Source: CAZSLO01 sp964608025
GTDB lineage: Bacteria > Chloroflexota > Dehalococcoidia > Lucifugimonadales > CAJWER01
Length of the DNA stretch: 64,000 nucleotides
Direction of reading: 5' to 3'
Assembly: GCA_964608025.1 (NCBI GenBank)
Contig: CAZSLO010000012.1
Location: forward strand, 124,001 to 188,000
Under the pieces are notes generated by a model, which worked only from the letters and a program-made list of their open reading frames with translations, was not told the DNA's origin and did not search any database. The position numbers were made by a program, and so were the translations under genes. Of this stretch, positions 44,939-53,983 are shown one piece after another (the first letter of the stretch is position 1; each line of letters opens with the position of its first letter).

Positions 44939-45853
44939 TTAAGGATTGTGGATCGTTGTTACCCCTGAATTCTCTACGGCACTCTGGATTTCTCTTAGGG
45001 TGATTTCGTCCAAGGTTGTGGCTGGATGCCTAACTCGGGCTGTTTTGAAAATTCCACGGAGCCGTAGAATCTCCTTGACTATTGCCAGTGATGAAGCACC
45101 GCCTCCTTGTGAGATTATGCGTAGGATATTCTCCATTCGAGAAAATTCATTTTCAGCCTTGCTAGGATTGCCTGACTGTAATGCATCCCAAACTTTGCGG
45201 AATAGTTCAGGTATGGCGCAATGAGGCATTGTACCTACAGCACCACGTCTCAACTCTTCTATGAGCATAGTGCCGCCAGCACCACCGAATACTATCAAGT
45301 TACCTTTCCCTTCGTGTACCGTTGCAGCAACTCTAGGGGGAGTGGGTGGTGCTTCTACCTTGGCGTAGCAGGCATTCTCGAATTTCTTGGAAATATGTCC
45401 TGCGACACTAGGAGGTATGGGCGCAGTAGGAAAATCCTGCATGAAGATAGGTATTGATATAGTGCGTGCGATTCTCCCAAAGTATTCAAATAGTTCGTCT
45501 GCTGATGGTGTGATTATGTTCGGTGGGGCGACCATTACTGCATCGGCCCCGAGTTCTTCAGCTCTGTGGCTGTATTGCAGCGCTAGACTCGTTCCTTGAG
45601 AACCTGTATTGACTACGACCTTTACTTGTCCGCGGGCTTGTTCAACCACTGTTGTCGTAGCCAGATCACGTTCGGTTTCTGAGAGTTTGTAAACTTCACT
45701 TGCCATTGCGATACCCACTCCATGTACACCGGAATCGATGGCAAACTGAGTTTCTCTCTCCAAATCTTCCTGATCAATCCTATCATCTTCATCGAAAGGC
45801 ATGGATAGGATTGGGTAAATACCATTCATACTACGATCAGGCATCATTAACAC
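44939..45853 (-). CDS. DapA-like lyase lacking the usual catalytic tyrosine
   Basis: A 304-aa DapA/NAL superfamily TIM barrel. Family signatures are SGVHGVGIAMASEVYKL and GADAVMVAPPNIITPSADELFEYF. The Lys site is CYAKVEAPPTPPR, but the segment that normally holds the Tyr (YNVP-like) reads FMQDFPTAPIP here. It may therefore act on a different class of 2-oxoacid, or lack aldolase activity. The GTG start at 45853 is uncertain; ATGs occur at 45847 and 45829. It is a distant paralogue of the gene at 42660. Confidence 0.85.
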   Translation of the reverse strand: MLMMPDRSMNGIYPILSMPFDEDDRIDQEDLERETQFAIDSGVHGVGIAMASEVYKLSETERDLATTTVVEQARGQVKVVVNTGSQGTSLALQYSHRAEELGADAVMVAPPNIITPSADELFEYFGRIARTISIPIFMQDFPTAPIPPSVAGHISKKFENACYAKVEAPPTPPRVAATVHEGKGNLIVFGGAGGTMLIEELRRGAVGTMPHCAIPELFRKVWDALQSGNPSKAENEFSRMENILRIISQGGGASSLAIVKEILRLRGIFKTARVRHPATTLDEITLREIQSAVENSGVTTIHNP

Positions 45854-46060
45854 TCACAGAAATTGACGAGGTTTTCACTTGGCTGCCTCTCTAATATATC
45901 GATCAGATCCATACCAATAACGTTGTGGTTTGGTTCAGCGATTGTAGCATGGTATTAAGTCATATTAGGCTTGATGCTTTTAGGGATATAGTTCCATTGG
46001 ATATGCTTCTATATTGGTAGTTTGAAAGTCCGGATGTTAGATAGGCTAAATAGGAAAATA

Positions 46061-46810
46061 TTAGTAGGTAGCTCTACCACCACTTATATCAAATACCGCT
46101 CCAGTACTAAATGAACATTCTTCTGATGCCAACCATGATACTAGGGATGCAATTTCGCTAACATCACCTGTACGCCCCATGGGGATCCTGTCTAACATGT
46201 ATTGGACCTGCTCTTCCGTGAGTTGGTCTAGAATCCGAGTTTGGATGACTGCTGGTGTAATACAGTTAACTCTGATGCCCGTTGACGCGAGTTCCTTTCC
46301 TACGGATTTTGTCAGCCCAATAACAGCTGATTTAGTCGCCGAATATGGCACCATTCGTGGATTACCTTCTTTGCCAGCAATGGAGGCTATGTTGACGATA
46401 CGCCCGTAGTCTCGTTCAAGCATGTATGGGATGGAGTAGTGGCAGGATAGGTACACCCCCCGAAGATTGGTTGAATATACACGGTCCATCTCCTCAATTG
46501 GCAGTTCCCAGATAGTTCCAACGTGCCCGCCGATGCCGGCATTGTTTACAAGGATGTCAATTTGACCCCACTTATTGATCGAGGTTTCGACGGCATTTTT
46601 TGCTGTCTTTGCCTTGCCAATATCTCCTATATGAAACTCAGCATCGATGCCGGTGGTTTTTAGATTTGAGCAAGCTTGCTCAACAAGTTTTTCATCATAA
46701 TCAACCATCATGATCCGAGCTCCCTCGTTACCAAGTCGAGAGGCTATGGCAAAACCTATTCCGGTACCCGCTCCTGTGACAATCGCCACTTGGTTTGTGA
46801 AACGAGACAA
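46061..46810 (-). CDS. SDR family oxidoreductase
   Basis: A 249-aa classical SDR. Cofactor motif TGAGTGIG (residues about 12-19), Asp in MMVDYDE suggesting NAD preference, NNAGIGG, Ser in IVNIASIAG and the Tyr/Lys pair in YSATKSA. The C-terminus reads GAVFDISGGRATY. Likely acts on a hydroxyl or keto acid or sugar in the surrounding catabolic cluster. Downstream of the aminotransferase unit on the same strand. Confidence 0.9.
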   Translation of the reverse strand: MSRFTNQVAIVTGAGTGIGFAIASRLGNEGARIMMVDYDEKLVEQACSNLKTTGIDAEFHIGDIGKAKTAKNAVETSINKWGQIDILVNNAGIGGHVGTIWELPIEEMDRVYSTNLRGVYLSCHYSIPYMLERDYGRIVNIASIAGKEGNPRMVPYSATKSAVIGLTKSVGKELASTGIRVNCITPAVIQTRILDQLTEEQVQYMLDRIPMGRTGDVSEIASLVSWLASEECSFSTGAVFDISGGRATY

Positions 46811-46855
46811 TCGAAACCTCCTAAATGGGAACCATGGTTTATTATGGCACGCAAG

Positions 46856-47047
46856 TTAATGAATAGGGCAAATCAATATTGCTGCTGACTGATACCAATC
46901 ATAGCCATTTGTAGGTGCTTTGGATGTGTTTGATAGATCAGTATTGTTAGCAACTGCAACTTCTGCGATAGCATAAGTTCCTGAGGCGAAAATAACAACG
47001 AGTAGTACTAGGAATGAAAGTGGGAATATTATGGGCACGTGTTTCAT
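46856..47047 (-). CDS. small exported or membrane-anchored protein
   Basis: A 63-aa protein if started at ATG 47047 (a longer frame from 47086 would overlap the upstream gene). It begins MKH, then a strongly hydrophobic stretch (VPIIFPLSFLVLLVVIFASG), then a polar tail ending AAILICPIH. The hydrophobic segment could be a signal sequence or a membrane anchor. It starts one nucleotide after the aminotransferase stop, suggesting translational coupling. I do not recognise a family. Confidence 0.45.
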   Translation of the reverse strand: MKHVPIIFPLSFLVLLVVIFASGTYAIAEVAVANNTDLSNTSKAPTNGYDWYQSAAILICPIH

Positions 47048-47048
47048 T

Positions 47049-48245
47049 TTAGCTGTCGGTAGCGAGGAATTTACTGGCAGCAGCAACGCCCATGCCAGGT
47101 GCGATTTCGTATCCGGCTACTGGTAGTAATTTTTCTAAGGCTGATAGGATCAGCAGTACGTTTTCGGCTTTACTTGATTCACCCATTAGACCAATACGCC
47201 AAACCTTACCAGCGAAGTCTCCGAGCCCTCGACCAATCTCTATATTGTATTTTTGAAGAAGAGATTGCCTGATTTCACTATCATTTATGCCCTCAGGTAT
47301 CCATACAGGTGTGATTTGATCCAGCATGTGTTCTTTACTTACTACCAGATTAAGGCCCAATGCCTCTAAGCCTGTACGTAGGGCCAAGGCGTTATTATGG
47401 TGTCGCTTAATCCTAGTTTCGATCCCCTCTTCCAAGACGATCTTAAGTGCTTCGCGAAGCCCTAGGATATTACTGACCGGTGCAGTGTGGTGGTAGACAT
47501 GATCTAAACCCCAGTAGTTCGCGATGAGTTCAAGGTCGAGATACCATGAAGAAGGCTTCTGGGCCCGTTGTTTTATGGAATCAAGTGCCTGTTGGCTTAT
47601 TGTTGCGGGTGCCATTCCCGGAGGGCAAGCTAGACATTTTTGGCTAGCAGAATAGCAGTAATCAATCCCTATATCATCAACGTTTATTGTTGTTCCTCCT
47701 AGGGATGTGACTGCGTCGACCATAAGCAGTGCATCATGTTCTCTGGCCAGCAGTGCTATTTCATCTAGTGGTTGTAGTATGCCAGTGGAGGTTTCTGCGT
47801 GGACGATGGTAACTAGTTTTACCCGCTTGTGTTTGGACAATTCGTTCTTGAGCATCTCGCTTGGGAAAGGTTTACCCCAATCGCTTTCCAGTAAAATTAC
47901 GTTTGCACCTATCCGATTGGCCATGTCAGTCATTCGTTGACCAAAGAACCCACACACGCAAATTATCACGGTTTCCCCGGGTTCTAACAGGCTGTTGATG
48001 CCAGCCTCCATTCCAGCTGATCCAGTCCCAGAAATTGATAGAGCGATGCTATCTTCGGTTTGGAACAGGAGTTTGAGTAGATTGGAAGTTTCGTCCATTA
48101 TCTTGATGAAGTCTGGATCTAGATAACCAATCATTTGTCCAGACATAGCTTGTAATACTCGGGGATGTGCTGTTGTCGGTCCTGGCCCTAGGAGTATTCT
48201 CGGGGGGACAACCGGGACTTCTGCTGCAGGTAGTCTATAGGTCAT
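47049..48245 (-). CDS. class V aminotransferase (alanine-glyoxylate / serine-pyruvate type)
   Basis: A 398-aa PLP enzyme of the AGXT family, probably transferring the amino group of alanine or serine to glyoxylate. Motifs include LLGPGPTTAHPRVLQAMS, AETSTGILQPLDEI, the Asp in LMVDAVTSLGGT and the PLP-binding Lys in YSASQKCLACPPG (residues about 196-208). The C-terminal GLMGESSKAENV is typical. The glyoxylate link fits the 2-hydroxyacid dehydrogenase elsewhere in the window. It abuts the large BNR gene with no gap. Confidence 0.93.
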   Translation of the reverse strand: MTYRLPAAEVPVVPPRILLGPGPTTAHPRVLQAMSGQMIGYLDPDFIKIMDETSNLLKLLFQTEDSIALSISGTGSAGMEAGINSLLEPGETVIICVCGFFGQRMTDMANRIGANVILLESDWGKPFPSEMLKNELSKHKRVKLVTIVHAETSTGILQPLDEIALLAREHDALLMVDAVTSLGGTTINVDDIGIDYCYSASQKCLACPPGMAPATISQQALDSIKQRAQKPSSWYLDLELIANYWGLDHVYHHTAPVSNILGLREALKIVLEEGIETRIKRHHNNALALRTGLEALGLNLVVSKEHMLDQITPVWIPEGINDSEIRQSLLQKYNIEIGRGLGDFAGKVWRIGLMGESSKAENVLLILSALEKLLPVAGYEIAPGMGVAAASKFLATDS

Positions 48246-51200
48246 CTAGGTTCCTTTTCCTATCAGGTTTTCCACGTCCTTGCAGATAAGCTGATCTATT
48301 TGGTTGATCGTATCAGAGATACTGTGTGAAAGATTCTCGAATACTGCATATGAACTTAGTGTTGGGCTCGAGTCTGCACTCTCCACAACGGTGACCAAGG
48401 CGGCGAGCGCATCAACTAGTTTAGGTAATGGAGTGCCCATCTGTCCCCTTTCGCTCGTGTCCCATGTAGAGATCAAGCTGCTCTCCATTGCGTCCAAACT
48501 CTTGATGATGCCTAGGCCTGTAGCAGTGATATTAGACTTTTCTGATACTCCATCGGTATTGGCAAGATATTTTTGTAAACGACTCCTGTTGCTTCGTAAT
48601 TTGTTAATGGTTTCATTTGTTTCTGATAACTTGTCTCGAATATGAATCAATAGCTCCAGTTGTTTATCTAAGTCGGCATCCGTGGCTTCGGATTTCGGAT
48701 CTTTTAATACCTTAAGTATCTGGGTGGAGACTTTGCCTTCTAGCTCTAGTTTGATGGTGTAATTACCTGGGGTAACCAGTGGCCCTTTTGGACTGGGACC
48801 AGCGATTAAAAATGAGTCACTATCTCCTGGAGCCTCAACTGGTCCAGGATGTCTCATGTCCCATATGAATCGGTTCATGCCGGCCTCGGCCGGCAAACCT
48901 GTAACCTTTGTTACGGTGGATTGTTCTGCATCGAGAATGGTGATTTTTACATCCTTGCTGCTAGAACCTTGTTTTAAGTTATAGCTAATTGTTGCTCCAC
49001 TGGGGGGATTGTGACCGGCATCTAGGAATGTTCGAGTTTGAGTGCCATCCGCTGCCTCATTATCTTCGAAGGTTGCCTCTGTGCCTATGGCGATCCAGTA
49101 ATTTTTCCCGGGCCCAATCCGTTCTGGGGTGATTTCTCCTAAGGTTGTTAATGGACGATAAACTGGACGTGGTTTGAGGAGATAGACTGGTTCTTCCAGC
49201 CTAGTTTGCTTTAGGTATCTAAGAGGTGTTATGTCGTCTAGAATCCAGAAAGATCTGCCATGTGTGGCAGCGATGAGATCGCCGTCCTTGATGACCAAGT
49301 CGTGTATGGGTGTGTTGGGGAGATTTATTTGGAGAGAATGCCATGATTCTCCCCTATCGAGGGATGTGTAGACCCCCTTCTCCGTGCCGGCATAGAGAAG
49401 GCCAGAGCAATCTGGGTCTTCTCGCACGACTCGCACGAATTCCTGATCGGGAATTCCAGAGTTTATAGATTCCCAAGTCTCACCGCCATTTTGAGTGCGG
49501 AAGAGGTATGGAGAATAGTCGTTGAGCTTGTAGTTCCATGCTGCTACGTAAGCAGTATCAGGCTCGTGGTCTGACAGGTCTATCATACTTACGGTTGCCC
49601 ACTCAGGGAGGCTATCGGGAGTAATATTATTCCAGCTTGTTCCGGAATCTCTTGAAATGTATACCAGACCATCATCTGAACCCGTCCAGAATACACCTTG
49701 TTCATGCGATGATTCTGCGAATGAGAATATTGTGCAATAGACCTCGGCTCCTGAAACATCACGGCTTATGGGATCACCACCGGGGTTTCCTTTATTGGGG
49801 TCGTTACGGGTCAGGTCCGGAGAAATTTTTTCCCATGTTGTTCCCTCATCGACGGATCGAAAAACGTGGTTTGCTGTAACGTAGAGGGTTTTTGAATCAT
49901 GGGGTGATATAACTATAGGAAATGTCCACTGAAAACGATACTTCATGTCCTTTGCGCCGAGACCATATGAAATCTCAGGCCAGACAGTTATGATGCGGGA
50001 TTCGCCTGTATCGTGATTGTAGCGTAGTAGCGCTCCTCCACCGCCTGGAGCACTTCCTATTGCACCTGAATACACTATGTTTGGATTGTCAGGAGATACT
50101 TCTATGTAGCCACTTTCTGATGGGCCTACAACATAGCTGTCCCGAAGAGGTATAGCTCCCTTGTTGGATCTGCTTGGTGTGCTGATAGCACTGTTGTCTT
50201 GCTGGGTACCGTAAATTCTATAGGGTGATCTTGTATCAGTAGTCACATGGTAAAATTGAGCTGTCGGTTGATTATATATAGTAGACCACGTATTTCCTCC
50301 GTTAAATGAGACACATGCTCCACCATCGTTTCCTTCAATCATGCGGTCTGGGTTTTTGGGATCGATCCAAAGGTCGTGGTTGTCACTATGTGGAGTTGTC
50401 ATCATCTTGAAGGTACTGCCACCATCTTCAGATTTCCAGGCTTGTATCGGTAAGGTCCACATAGTGTCAGGCTCAGATGGATGGGCGAAAATGTGGTGGT
50501 GGTAAAAAGGGCGTTGCCTTACGATGGGGCTGTCGTTGACCTTTTCCCAAGAATCGCCGCCGTTGTCTGATCGTACTAGTACCCCATCTTCAGCTTCGAC
50601 GATCGCCCAGACACGTCCTTGCTTTGCCGGTGAAACAGCGACTCCAATGCGTCCCTTGATCCCTTTAGGGATACCGGGTTTGTTGGTCAAATCTGTCCAG
50701 GTATCACCACCGTTAGTGGATCTCCACAGTCCACTATCAGGCCCACCGCTTGTCATGCTCCATGGTGTACGTAGAGCTTGCCAGATTGCTGTATACAGTA
50801 TTTGAGGATTGGTAGGATCCATAGAGAGATCAATGGCACCTGCTCTTTCACTTTTAAAAAGTACATGCTCCCAATTCTTCCCTCCATCCATTGATCTGAA
50901 GATACCACGAGATTTGTTAGGCCCAAAGGCGTGGCCTAGGGCCGCTACGTATACTTTGTCAGGATCTTCTGGATCGATTCGGATTCGAGAAATGTGCCGA
51001 CTATCACCGAGGCCTATATTAACCCAGGTCTTACCGGAGTCGATCGATTTATAAACGCCATCCCCGTGGGATACATTGCTACGTATACAAGCCTCTCCAG
51101 TTCCAGCATAAATTATTGATGGGTCTGAATCCGCTATAGCTATTGCTCCTATGGACGACGAATTGAAAAAACCATCGGAAATGTTTTTCCAATAGACGCC

Positions 51201-51383
51201 CCCGTCGGTAGATTTCCAAACACCTCCTGCACAGCCACCAAAATAGAAGGTTTGCGGATCTGCAGGATCTCCGGCAACAGCTACCACGCGTCCACCCCTG
51301 TGTGGGCCTATAGAACGCCACTGCAGTGTGCGGATATGATCTGTTTTTAACTCGATGTTCAGCTTGGGCCTCCATAGTGGCAA
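48246..51383 (-). CDS. large BNR/VPS10-like beta-propeller protein
   Basis: A 1045-aa protein with many Asp-box repeats (SxDGGxxW, for example KSTDGGVYW, RSNDGGDSW, RTQNGGETW) over residues about 30-660. The opening IGPHRGGRVVAVAGDPADP is typical of the VPS10/sortilin-like glycosyl-hydrolase-annotated family. The C-terminal 300 residues contain an immunoglobulin-like segment (NYTIKLELEGKVSTQILKVLKDP) and a coiled-coil helical tail. No signal peptide is evident with the TTG start at 51383. A CTG at 51362 has GGAGG six bases upstream and might be the true start. Function unknown. Confidence 0.88.
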   Translation of the reverse strand: MPLWRPKLNIELKTDHIRTLQWRSIGPHRGGRVVAVAGDPADPQTFYFGGCAGGVWKSTDGGVYWKNISDGFFNSSSIGAIAIADSDPSIIYAGTGEACIRSNVSHGDGVYKSIDSGKTWVNIGLGDSRHISRIRIDPEDPDKVYVAALGHAFGPNKSRGIFRSMDGGKNWEHVLFKSERAGAIDLSMDPTNPQILYTAIWQALRTPWSMTSGGPDSGLWRSTNGGDTWTDLTNKPGIPKGIKGRIGVAVSPAKQGRVWAIVEAEDGVLVRSDNGGDSWEKVNDSPIVRQRPFYHHHIFAHPSEPDTMWTLPIQAWKSEDGGSTFKMMTTPHSDNHDLWIDPKNPDRMIEGNDGGACVSFNGGNTWSTIYNQPTAQFYHVTTDTRSPYRIYGTQQDNSAISTPSRSNKGAIPLRDSYVVGPSESGYIEVSPDNPNIVYSGAIGSAPGGGGALLRYNHDTGESRIITVWPEISYGLGAKDMKYRFQWTFPIVISPHDSKTLYVTANHVFRSVDEGTTWEKISPDLTRNDPNKGNPGGDPISRDVSGAEVYCTIFSFAESSHEQGVFWTGSDDGLVYISRDSGTSWNNITPDSLPEWATVSMIDLSDHEPDTAYVAAWNYKLNDYSPYLFRTQNGGETWESINSGIPDQEFVRVVREDPDCSGLLYAGTEKGVYTSLDRGESWHSLQINLPNTPIHDLVIKDGDLIAATHGRSFWILDDITPLRYLKQTRLEEPVYLLKPRPVYRPLTTLGEITPERIGPGKNYWIAIGTEATFEDNEAADGTQTRTFLDAGHNPPSGATISYNLKQGSSSKDVKITILDAEQSTVTKVTGLPAEAGMNRFIWDMRHPGPVEAPGDSDSFLIAGPSPKGPLVTPGNYTIKLELEGKVSTQILKVLKDPKSEATDADLDKQLELLIHIRDKLSETNETINKLRSNRSRLQKYLANTDGVSEKSNITATGLGIIKSLDAMESSLISTWDTSERGQMGTPLPKLVDALAALVTVVESADSSPTLSSYAVFENLSHSISDTINQIDQLICKDVENLIGKGT

Positions 51384-51470
51384 AATAATTTCGAGATGAG
51401 GGTCTGCTCTCTAGGGGGATAATAGTTATTTGCAAGCCAGATTTTGTTTTTGTCCGAATAGCTGACTATC

Positions 51471-52343
51471 TCAAATTCGGTGGATAGCCTCCGAGTTCTT
51501 TGAGAAAAGAGCCACCTGTTCGTTCAGTGTGAAATCTTTCACTATAGTGGTATAGGCATCGACTACTGCATTGTAGGAACTCCATAGCCAATCTACAGGC
51601 CAGTTGGAAGCAAAGAAACATCTCTCAACTCCGAATGCTTCAATGCATTGCAAGACATAAGGTCGAATGCTATCCACATTCCAACTTTGATCACCCATAC
51701 CTAATCCCGATATTTTGCAATATATATTATCGGCCTCTGCAGCTACAGATAAGGCAAGGCTCCATTGAACGAAATATTCTTCGTTACGTTCTTCGGGGAA
51801 TCCAGCGTGGTCTATCACGATGATTATGTTTGGGAACTTTGATGCGAGATTTTTTAATTTTGCCATGTCGGGCCACTTCACACCCATACATGAAATGAGA
51901 TCGTATTTCCCTAGGAGGGCGAATCCCTTATGGAACTCCGATTCGGCAAGGTAATCACCATATGAAAAGTCCCTTATTCCACGCATATTTGGGTATTCAC
52001 AATGCGCCGCCAAGATAGATTCTACGTTGGGATCTTTGAGGTCGGCATAACCTACTATACCGTGGGGAAATCCTGTTCTTTCGGCCGCTTCCTGAAGCCA
52101 TTCTGTTTCTTTGACAGGATCTTTGCTACCTATTGCTGCCTGCACATGAACAGCTTTGATAACGTTCGCATCACGTGTTTCAGCGATGTAATCTTCTGCA
52201 AGATAATTTCTCTCTGCCAGTTTCTGGATTTGCCATCCAAGAGTTGGATGTGGCACACCAGGTTGCCAGTGTCCGTACACTAGGTCTGGGTGTTTCATGT
52301 CATAAAAGTGCACATGGGGGTCAACGAATTCCTTCTTGGTCAT
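51471..52343 (-). CDS. amidohydrolase_2 family (2-pyrone-4,6-dicarboxylate lactonase-like)
   Basis: A 290-aa TIM-barrel hydrolase. Metal ligands are DPHVHFYD (residues about 8-15), HVQAAIGSKDPV, the IVIDHAGFPEE His near residue 180, and the terminal FASNWPVDW containing Asp. This is the PF04909-type architecture of lactonases and decarboxylases acting on aromatic or sugar-acid breakdown products. It likely participates with the surrounding SDR genes. Substrate not predictable. Confidence 0.9.
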   Translation of the reverse strand: MTKKEFVDPHVHFYDMKHPDLVYGHWQPGVPHPTLGWQIQKLAERNYLAEDYIAETRDANVIKAVHVQAAIGSKDPVKETEWLQEAAERTGFPHGIVGYADLKDPNVESILAAHCEYPNMRGIRDFSYGDYLAESEFHKGFALLGKYDLISCMGVKWPDMAKLKNLASKFPNIIIVIDHAGFPEERNEEYFVQWSLALSVAAEADNIYCKISGLGMGDQSWNVDSIRPYVLQCIEAFGVERCFFASNWPVDWLWSSYNAVVDAYTTIVKDFTLNEQVALFSKNSEAIHRI

Positions 52344-52389
52344 ATTTTTACCTCAAGGATATAGGGCCGATTAGGTTTTTGCTGATTGA

Positions 52390-53139
52390 TCATTGTGCTG
52401 TCCAGCCTCCGTCAATGACTAAGTCACTGCCCGTTACATAAGATGATTCGTCAGATGCAAGGAACAAAGATCCATAAGCCACGTCAGATACCGTTCCGAT
52501 TCTGCCCAGAGGCACCGATGCCCGGCGTTGTTCGATTGATTCAGGGTCTGGGAAACCAGATGTGAACATCGTGGTCTGTATCGGGCCCGGATGGATTGAA
52601 TTAGCCCGAATTGATTCCTTTGCATACTGGACTGCAGTAGATTTGGTTAGCAGCCTAACAGCTGCTTTGGATGCGTTATATGCTGAAGAAGTCGATGTGC
52701 CGACAAGACTGTTGAACGAAGCGATATTAACTATAGATCCCCCTCCAGATTTTCGCATAGCAGGAATAGCTGCCCTAGTTCCTAGGAACGGTCCCTTCGC
52801 GTTTATATCCATTATCAAGTCCCATTCTTCTGGGGTTGTTTCTTCGACGATGCCACGCATATAAATAGCCGCGTTATTGATGAGAACGTTAAGTTTTCCG
52901 AACTGCTTATCAATAGAATTGATAGCATATTGCCAGTCTGGATCACTAGTTACATCGAGCTTTATAAAAATCGCTTCACCACCGTTTTCGATGACTTGAG
53001 AGGCTAGTTTTTGTCCATCTTCCTCAAGGATATCTGCGACACCTATTTTGGCGCCTTCTTTAGCGAACATTAGTGCCTGTGCTGCTCCTATGCCCTTCGA
53101 GGCTCCAGTTATAAGGGCCACCTTATTTTGTAGTCTCAT
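52390..53139 (-). CDS. SDR family oxidoreductase
   Basis: A 249-aa classical SDR with cofactor motif TGASKGIG (residues about 12-19), Asp in VADILEED, INNAAIY, catalytic Ser in IVNIASFNS and Tyr/Lys in YNASKAA. The C-terminus is GSDLVIDGGWTAQ. It lies between another SDR and the amidohydrolase on the same strand. Substrate unknown. Confidence 0.9.
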   Translation of the reverse strand: MRLQNKVALITGASKGIGAAQALMFAKEGAKIGVADILEEDGQKLASQVIENGGEAIFIKLDVTSDPDWQYAINSIDKQFGKLNVLINNAAIYMRGIVEETTPEEWDLIMDINAKGPFLGTRAAIPAMRKSGGGSIVNIASFNSLVGTSTSSAYNASKAAVRLLTKSTAVQYAKESIRANSIHPGPIQTTMFTSGFPDPESIEQRRASVPLGRIGTVSDVAYGSLFLASDESSYVTGSDLVIDGGWTAQ

Positions 53140-53200
53140 ATAATTAAAACCTGGTGATGAACCAGATAATCAATCTCCTGGGTTTAGGTCCGGTGATTTT

Positions 53201-53983
53201 TTACTGTGCTGTCATTCCGCCGTCTATGTTAAGAGTCGATCCAGTTACGAATGAAGATTCATCCGATGCTAGATAGAGAATGCCTTGTGCAATTTCGGTT
53301 GGTGTTCCGAATCTTCCAACAGGATGGCGCTGTTCCATTTGATTGCGAAGATCCGATGGGTTGGTGGCCTTGGCAAAGATCTCTTCAAAATATGGTGATT
53401 CAACAGAGCCAGGTGCAATACAATTTATCCGTATACCGTGTTTAACGTGATCTAGTGCCATTGCCCTTGTCATGGCAATCACTCCCCCCTTTGAGGCGCA
53501 ATAGGCGACCCTGTCGGGCACCCCTACAACTCCGGCTGCTGAAGCAGTATTGATGATTGATCCACCTCCCTGTTGAATCATCACCGGGATAGTGTATTTG
53601 CAACCAAGATAGACGCCCTTGAGATTCACAGACATTATGCGATCCCAATCTAACTCATCTGTTTCCATAACCGTGGCTGCGAATCCGAAACCAGCGTTGT
53701 TGACTAAAACATCTATACGCCCTAGTGCTGCCAAGGTATGGTCAACCATTGCTTGTACGCTCACGGCCTGTGACACGTCAGTTTGCATATCTAAACAGTG
53801 TCCGCCCTGGTGTCGAATGCCAACTGCTGTACTTTGGGCAGATTCACTGTTTTTGTCAGCGGCGACTACTTTTGCGCCTTCCTTGGCGAATGCTTGGCAT
53901 GTAGCTTGACCTATGCCAGAACCGCCTCCTGTTACTATGCATACCTTTCCTTTGAAACGCGGTTCCCTAGTAGTCTTTGACAC
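53201..53983 (-). CDS. SDR family oxidoreductase
   Basis: A 260-aa classical SDR. Cofactor motif TGGGSGIG (residues about 19-26), AADKNSE (NAD-type Asp), NNAGFG, Ser in IINTASAAG, Tyr/Lys in YCASKGG and the C-terminus GSTLNIDGGMTAQ. Its start overlaps the acyl-CoA dehydrogenase stop by 17 nt, so it is expressed with that gene. Probably oxidises a hydroxyacyl or related intermediate, by context. Confidence 0.9.
   Translation of the reverse strand: MSKTTREPRFKGKVCIVTGGGSGIGQATCQAFAKEGAKVVAADKNSESAQSTAVGIRHQGGHCLDMQTDVSQAVSVQAMVDHTLAALGRIDVLVNNAGFGFAATVMETDELDWDRIMSVNLKGVYLGCKYTIPVMIQQGGGSIINTASAAGVVGVPDRVAYCASKGGVIAMTRAMALDHVKHGIRINCIAPGSVESPYFEEIFAKATNPSDLRNQMEQRHPVGRFGTPTEIAQGILYLASDESSFVTGSTLNIDGGMTAQ

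Noticed and set aside
51079..51435. A 118-codon minus-strand ORF with its own ATG overlapping the start of the BNR gene
   Set aside because: It lies in another frame of the BNR gene and its translation has no family features.
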